Assembly: GCA_040954595.2 (NCBI GenBank)
Contig: CM082589.2
Coordinates: 1,550,001-1,614,000 of the forward strand
Direction of reading: 5' to 3'
DNA: 64,000 nucleotides
Source: Balanoglossus misakiensis
Taxonomy: Eukaryota; Hemichordata
Both the position numbers and the translations under genes were made by a program. Below, piece by piece: positions 58,000-64,000 of this stretch (position 1 is the first letter of the stretch; every line of letters begins with the position of its first letter). The notes beneath the pieces were generated by a model. It had not been told where the DNA came from. It made no database searches and worked only from the letters and a program-made list of their open reading frames with translations.

Positions 58000-60420
58000 C
58001 AAAGTCCAAAAATCGTCGATTTTTCGACATTTTCCTGAGCTATAACCCATGGTTTTTTCAAAAAATCACCAAATTTCGAAAATTCGCAAAGTCCAAAAAT
58101 CGTCGATTTTTCGACATTTTCCTGAGCTATAACCCATGGTTTTATCAAAAAATCACCAAATTTCGAAAATTCGCAAAGTCCAAAAATCGTCGATTTTTCG
58201 ACATTTTCCTGAGCTATAACCCATGGTTTTTTCAAAAAATCACCAAATTTCGAAAATTCGCAAAGTCCAAAAATCGTCGATTTTTCGACATTTTCCTGAG
58301 CTATAACCCATGGTTTTTTCAAAAAATCACCAAATTTCGAAAATTCGCAAAGACCAAAAATCGTCGATTTTTCGACATTTTCCTGAGCTATAACCCATGG
58401 TTTTTTCAAAAAATCACCAAATTTCGAAAATTCGCAAAGTCCAAAAATCGTCGATTTTTCGACATTTTCCTGAGCTATAACCCATGGTTTTTTCAAAAAA
58501 TCACCAAATTTCGAAAATTCGCAAAGTCCAAAAATCGTCGATTTTTCGACATTTTCCTGAGCTATAACCCATGGTTTTTTCAAAAAATCACCAAATTTCG
58601 AAAATTCGCAAAGTCCAAAAATCGTCGATTTTTCGACATTTTCCTGAGCTATAACCCATGGTTTTTTCAAAAAATCACCAAATTTCGAAAATTCGCAAAG
58701 TCCAAAAATCGTCGATTTTTCGACATTTTCCTGAGCTATAACCCATGGTTTTTTCAAAAAATCACCAAATTTCGAAAATTCGCAAAGTCCAAAAATCGTC
58801 GATTTTTCGACATTTTCCTGAGCTATAACCCATGGTTTTTTCAAAAAATCACCAAATTTCGAAAATTCGCAAAGTCCAAAAATCGTCGATTTTCGACATT
58901 TTCCTGAGCTATAACCCATGGTTTTTTCAAAAAATCACCAAATTTCGAAAATTCGCAAAGTCCAAAAATCGTCGATTTTTCGACATTTTCCTGAGCTATA
59001 ACCCATGGTTTTTTCAAAAAATCACCAAATTTCGAAAATTCGCAAAGTCCAAAAATCGTCGATTTTTCGACATTTTCCTGAGCTATAACCCATGGTTTTT
59101 TCAAAAAATCACCAAATTTCGAAAATTCGCAAAGTCCAAAAATCGTCGATTTTTCGACATTTTCCTGAGCTATAACCCATGGTTTTTTCAAAAAATCACC
59201 AAATTTCGAAAATTCGCAAAGTCCAAAAATCGTCGATTTTTCGACATTTTCCTGAGCTATAACCCATGGTTTTTTCAAAAAATCACCAAATTTCGAAAAT
59301 TCGCAAAGTCCAAAAATCGTCGATTTTTCGACATTTTCCTGAGCTATAACCCATGGTTTTTTCAAAAAATCACCAAATTTCGAAAATTCGCAAAGTCCAA
59401 AAATCGTCGATTTTTCGACATTTTCCTGAGCTATAACCCATGGTTTTTTCAAAAAATCACCAAATTTCGAAAATTCGCAAAGTCCAAAAATCGTCGATTT
59501 TTCGACATTTTCCTGAGCTATAACCCATGGTTTTTTCAAAAAATCACCAAATTTCGAAAATACGCAAAGTCCAAAAATCGTCGATTTTTCGACATTTTCC
59601 TGAGCTATAACCCATGGTTTTTTCAAAAAATCACCAAATTTCGAAAATTCGCAAAGTCCAAAAATCGTCGATTTTTCGACATTTTCCTGAGCTATAACCC
59701 ATGGTTTTTTCAAAAAATCACCAAATTTCGAAAATTCGCAAAGTCCAAAAATCGTCGATTTTTCGACATTTTCCTGAGCTATAACCCATGGTTTTTTCAA
59801 AAAATCACCAAATTTCGAAAATTCGCAAAGTCCCCAAATCGTCGATTTTTCGACATTTTCCTGAGCTATAACCCATGGTTTTTTCAAAAAATCACCAAAT
59901 TTCGAAAATTCGCAAAGTCCCAAAATCGTCGATTTTTCGACATTTTCCTGAGCTATAACCCATGGTTTTTTCAAAAAATCACCAAATTTCGAAAATTCGC
60001 AAAGTCCCAAAATCGTCGATTTTTCGACATTTTCCTGAGCTATAACCCATGGTTTTTTCAAAAAATCACCAAATTTCGAAAATTCGCAAAGTCCCAAAAT
60101 CGTCGATTTTTCGACATTTTCCTGAGCTATAACCCATGGTTTTTTCAAAAAATCACCAAATTTCGAAAATTCGCAAAGTCCAAAAATCGTCGATTTTTCG
60201 ACATTTTCCTGAGCTATAACCCATGGTTTTTTCAAAAAATCACCAAATTTCGAAAATTCGCAAAGTCCAAAAATCGTCGATTTTTCGACATTTTCCTGAG
60301 CTATAACCCATGGTTTTTTCAAAAAATCACCAAATTTCGAAAATTCGCAAAGTCCAAAAATCGTCGATTTTTCGACATTTTCCTGAGCTATAACCCATGT
60401 TTTTTTCAAAAAATCACCAA
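58000..60420. repeat. Higher-order satellite block, copy A
   Basis: A block of 87-bp units carrying an ordered series of rare variants: 'gttttatcaa' at 58139, 'agacc' at 58351, 'aaatacgc' near 59561, 'tccccaaatc' at 59831, three successive 'tcccaaaatc' units, then 'catgttttttt' near 60397. The same series in the same order forms copy B. Copy A also holds one 86-bp unit near 58,880 that copy B lacks. Confidence 0.8.
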
Positions 60421-61569
60421 ATTTCGAAAATTCGCAAAGTCCAAAAATCGTCGATTTTTCGACATTTTCCTGAGCTATAACCCATGGTTTTTTTCAAAAA
60501 ATCACCAAATTTCGAAAATTCGCAAAGTCCAAAAATCGTCGATTTTTCGACATTTTCCTGAGCTATAACCCATGGTTTTTTTCAAAAAATCACCAAATTT
60601 CGAAAATTCGCAAAGTCGAAAAATCGTCGATTTTTCGACATTTTCCTGAGCTATAACCCATGGTTTTTTTCTAAAAATCACCAAATTTCGAAAATTCGCA
60701 AAGTCGAAAAATCGTCGATTTTTCGACATTTTCCTGAGCTATAACCCATGGTTTTTTCAAAAAATCACCAAATTTCGAAAATTCGCAAAGTCCAAAAATC
60801 GTTGATTTTTCGACATTTTCCTGAGCTATAACCCATTTTTTTTTTTAAAAATCACCAAATTTCGAAAATAGGCAAAGTCCAAAAATCGTCGATTTTTCGA
60901 CATTTTCCTGAGCTATATAACCCATGTTTTTTTCAAAAAATCACCAAATTTCGAAAATTCGCAAAGTCGAAAAATCGTCGATTTTTCGACATTTTCCTGA
61001 GCTATAACCCATGGTTTTTTCAAAAAATCACCAAATTTCGAAAATTCGCAAAGTCGAAAAATCGTCGATTTTTCGACATTTTCCTGAGCTATAACCCATG
61101 GTTTTTTCAAAAAATCACCAAATTTCGAAAATTCGCAAAGTCCAAAAATCGTCGATTTTTCGACATTTTCCTGAGCTATAACCCATGGTTTTTTCAAAAA
61201 ATCACCAAATTTCGAAAATTCGCAAAGTCCAAAAATCGTCGATTTTTCGACATTTTCCTGAGCTATAACCCATGGTTTTTTCAAAAAATCACCAAATTTC
61301 AAAAAATTCGCAAAGTCCAAAAATCGTCGATTTTTCGACATTTTCCTGAGCTATAACCCATGGTTTTTTCAAAAAATCACCAAATTTCGAAAATTCGCAA
61401 AGTCCAAAAATCGTCGATTTTTCGACATTTTCCTGAGCTATAACCCATGGTTTTTTCAAAAAATCACCAAATTTCGAAAATTCGCAAAGTCCAAAAATCG
61501 TCGATTTTTCGACATTTTCCTGAGCTATAACCCATGGTTTTTTCAAAAAATCACCAAATTTCGAAAATT

Positions 61570-63990
61570 CGCAAAGTCCAAAAATCGTCGATTTTTCGAC
61601 ATTTTCCTGAGCTATAACCCATGGTTTTTTCAAAAAATCACCAAATTTCGAAAATTCGCAAAGTCCAAAAATCGTCGATTTTTCGACATTTTCCTGAGCT
61701 ATAACCCATGGTTTTATCAAAAAATCACCAAATTTCGAAAATTCGCAAAGTCCAAAAATCGTCGATTTTTCGACATTTTCCTGAGCTATAACCCATGGTT
61801 TTTTCAAAAAATCACCAAATTTCGAAAATTCGCAAAGTCCAAAAATCGTCGATTTTTCGACATTTTCCTGAGCTATAACCCATGGTTTTTTCAAAAAATC
61901 ACCAAATTTCGAAAATTCGCAAAGACCAAAAATCGTCGATTTTTCGACATTTTCCTGAGCTATAACCCATGGTTTTTTCAAAAAATCACCAAATTTCGAA
62001 AATTCGCAAAGTCCAAAAATCGTCGATTTTTCGACATTTTCCTGAGCTATAACCCATGGTTTTTTCAAAAAATCACCAAATTTCGAAAATTCGCAAAGTC
62101 CAAAAATCGTCGATTTTTCGACATTTTCCTGAGCTATAACCCATGGTTTTTTCAAAAAATCACCAAATTTCGAAAATTCGCAAAGTCCAAAAATCGTCGA
62201 TTTTTCGACATTTTCCTGAGCTATAACCCATGGTTTTTTCAAAAAATCACCAAATTTCGAAAATTCGCAAAGTCCAAAAATCGTCGATTTTTCGACATTT
62301 TCCTGAGCTATAACCCATGGTTTTTTCAAAAAATCACCAAATTTCGAAAATTCGCAAAGTCCAAAAATCGTCGATTTTTCGACATTTTCCTGAGCTATAA
62401 CCCATGGTTTTTTCAAAAAATCACCAAATTTCGAAAATTCGCAAAGTCCAAAAATCGTCGATTTTTCGACATTTTCCTGAGCTATAACCCATGGTTTTTT
62501 CAAAAAATCACCAAATTTCGAAAATTCGCAAAGTCCAAAAATCGTCGATTTTTCGACATTTTCCTGAGCTATAACCCATGGTTTTTTCAAAAAATCACCA
62601 AATTTCGAAAATTCGCAAAGTCGAAAAATCGTCGATTTTTCGACATTTTCCTGAGCTATAACCCATGGTTTTTTCAAAAAATCACCAAATTTCGAAAATT
62701 CGCAAAGTCGAAAAATCGTCGATTTTTCGACATTTTCCTGAGCTATAACCCATGGTTTTTTCAAAAAATCACCAAATTTCGAAAATTCGCAAAGTCCAAA
62801 AATCGTCGATTTTTCGACATTTTCCTGAGCTATAACCCATGGTTTTTTCAAAAAATCACCAAATTTCGAAAATTCGCAAAGTCCAAAAATCGTCGATTTT
62901 TCGACATTTTCCTGAGCTATAACCCATGGTTTTTTCAAAAAATCACCAAATTTCGAAAATTCGCAAAGTCGAAAAATCGTCGATTTTTCGACATTTTCCT
63001 GAGCTATAACCCATGGTTTTTTCAAAAAATCACCAAATTTCGAAAATACGCAAAGTCCAAAAATCGTCGATTTTTCGACATTTTCCTGAGCTATAACCCA
63101 TGGTTTTTTCAAAAAATCACCAAATTTCGAAAATTCGCAAAGTCGAAAAATCGTCGATTTTTCGACATTTTCCTGAGCTATAACCCATGGTTTTTTCAAA
63201 AAATCACCAAATTTCGAAAATTCGCAAAGTCCAAAAATCGTCGATTTTTCGACATTTTCCTGAGCTATAACCCATGGTTTTTTCAAAAAATCACCAAATT
63301 TCGAAAATTCGCAAAGTCCCCAAATCGTCGATTTTTCGACATTTTCCTGAGCTATAACCCATGGTTTTTTCAAAAAATCACCAAATTTCGAAAATTCGCA
63401 AAGTCCCAAAATCGTCGATTTTTCGACATTTTCCTGAGCTATAACCCATGGTTTTTTCAAAAAATCACCAAATTTCGAAAATTCGCAAAGTCCCAAAATC
63501 GTCGATTTTTCGACATTTTCCTGAGCTATAACCCATGGTTTTTTCAAAAAATCACCAAATTTCGAAAATTCGCAAAGTCCCAAAATCGTCGATTTTTCGA
63601 CATTTTCCTGAGCTATAACCCATGGTTTTTTCAAAAAATCACCAAATTTCGAAAATTCGCAAAGTCCAAAAATCGTCGATTTTTCGACATTTTCCTGAGC
63701 TATAACCCATGGTTTTTTCAAAAAATCACCAAATTTCGAAAATTCGCAAAGTCCAAAAATCGTCGATTTTTCGACATTTTCCTGAGCTATAACCCATGGT
63801 TTTTTCAAAAAATCACCAAATTTCGAAAATTCGCAAAGTCCAAAAATCGTCGATTTTTCGACATTTTCCTGAGCTATAACCCATGGTTTTTTCAAAAAAT
63901 CACCAAATTTCGAAAATTCGCAAAGTCCAAAAATCGTCGATTTTTCGACATTTTCCTGAGCTATAACCCATGTTTTTTTCAAAAAATCAC
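61570..63990. repeat. Higher-order satellite block, copy B
   Basis: Repeats the variant series of copy A: 'gttttatcaa' at 61711, 'agacc' at 61923, 'tacgc' at 63047, 'tccccaaatc' at 63317, three 'tcccaaaatc' units, 'catgttttttt' near 63970. Offsets from copy A are 3572, 3572, 3486, 3486 and about 3573, so one unit has been lost and another gained. Copy B also has several units with 'gtcgaaaa' where A has 'gtccaaaa'. Confidence 0.8.
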
Positions 63991-64000
63991 CAAATTTCGA

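Larger units (their letters stand above)
52107..64000. repeat. 87-bp satellite array, about 136 copies, continuing beyond the window
   Basis: Head-to-tail units of 87 bp run to the right edge with very few indels (86- and 88-bp variants). Each unit contains, in order, 'aatcgtcgatttttcgac', 'attttcctgagctataac', 'ccatggttttttc', 'aaaaaatcaccaaatttc' and 'gaaaattcgcaaagtc'. The sequence from 'gtcgaaaaatcg' through 'cgatttttcgac' is a near-perfect palindrome with 12-bp arms. The first two units are the most divergent. Because 87 = 3 x 29 and the consensus lacks stops in one frame on each strand, long ORFs (up to 897 codons on -, 578 on +) span the array. These are by-products of the repeat, with no start context, no intron pattern and no family match. 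Confidence 0.97.

Noticed and set aside
52266-63982. Very long ORFs in the satellite (897 codons on -, 578, 522, 442 and others) as a repetitive protein gene
   Set aside because: They follow directly from an 87-bp (29-codon) unit lacking stops, are open on both strands at once, and are broken by one-base indels at random. No signal peptide, splice pattern or family match.
52107-64000. CRISPR-like array
   Set aside because: The whole 87-bp unit is repeated with no unique spacers, in an animal genome, with no cas genes.

Overview
This is a nuclear window from an animal: AT-rich DNA with spliced genes, GT-AG introns of roughly 0.1-0.9 kb, dispersed MITE-like repeats, satellite DNA and a 100-N scaffold gap. 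The gene set fits an invertebrate, most plausibly a non-vertebrate deuterostome (hemichordate, echinoderm or cephalochordate), but the species cannot be fixed from sequence alone. It contains a neurocalcin-type calcium sensor, a TGFBI/periostin-type FAS1 protein, an NAGPA-type 'uncovering enzyme', and two Src-type kinases that keep the HRDLAARN catalytic loop. No bacterial, phage or CRISPR feature is present.

Layout. 1-21.2 kb: no convincing gene, apart from one possible 42-nt micro-exon at the left edge, several small repeats and one unexplained 186-codon ORF. 21.25-21.65 kb: a 48-bp minisatellite built around a palindrome, directly upstream of the first coding exon of neurocalcin (+, 3 coding exons, 194 aa, 21772-22660). 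25.9-30.1 kb (-): a 13-exon, 704-aa TGFBI/periostin-like gene (signal peptide, EMI-like Cys segment, four FAS1 domains). 30.6-32.6 kb (-): a 6-exon, 381-aa NAGPA-like gene. 37.9-41.3 kb and 47.0-50.8 kb (+): two tandem Src-family kinases of 519 and 556 aa, each with 11 coding exons at matching positions. 52.08-64.0 kb: an 87-bp satellite of about 136 copies running off the right edge. It is broken by an assembly gap and carries higher-order duplications, and its left edge has an inverted half-unit.

All five gene models were built by hand from splice sites. Every exon joins in phase and the products are full length for their families. The genes belong to different pathways (calcium sensing, extracellular matrix, lysosomal-enzyme tag processing, tyrosine-kinase signalling), and no joint system is evident. 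The most informative features are the divergent regulatory ends of the second kinase, the shortened NAGPA-like enzyme with its duplicated splice donor, and the satellite with its inverted head and nested duplications.
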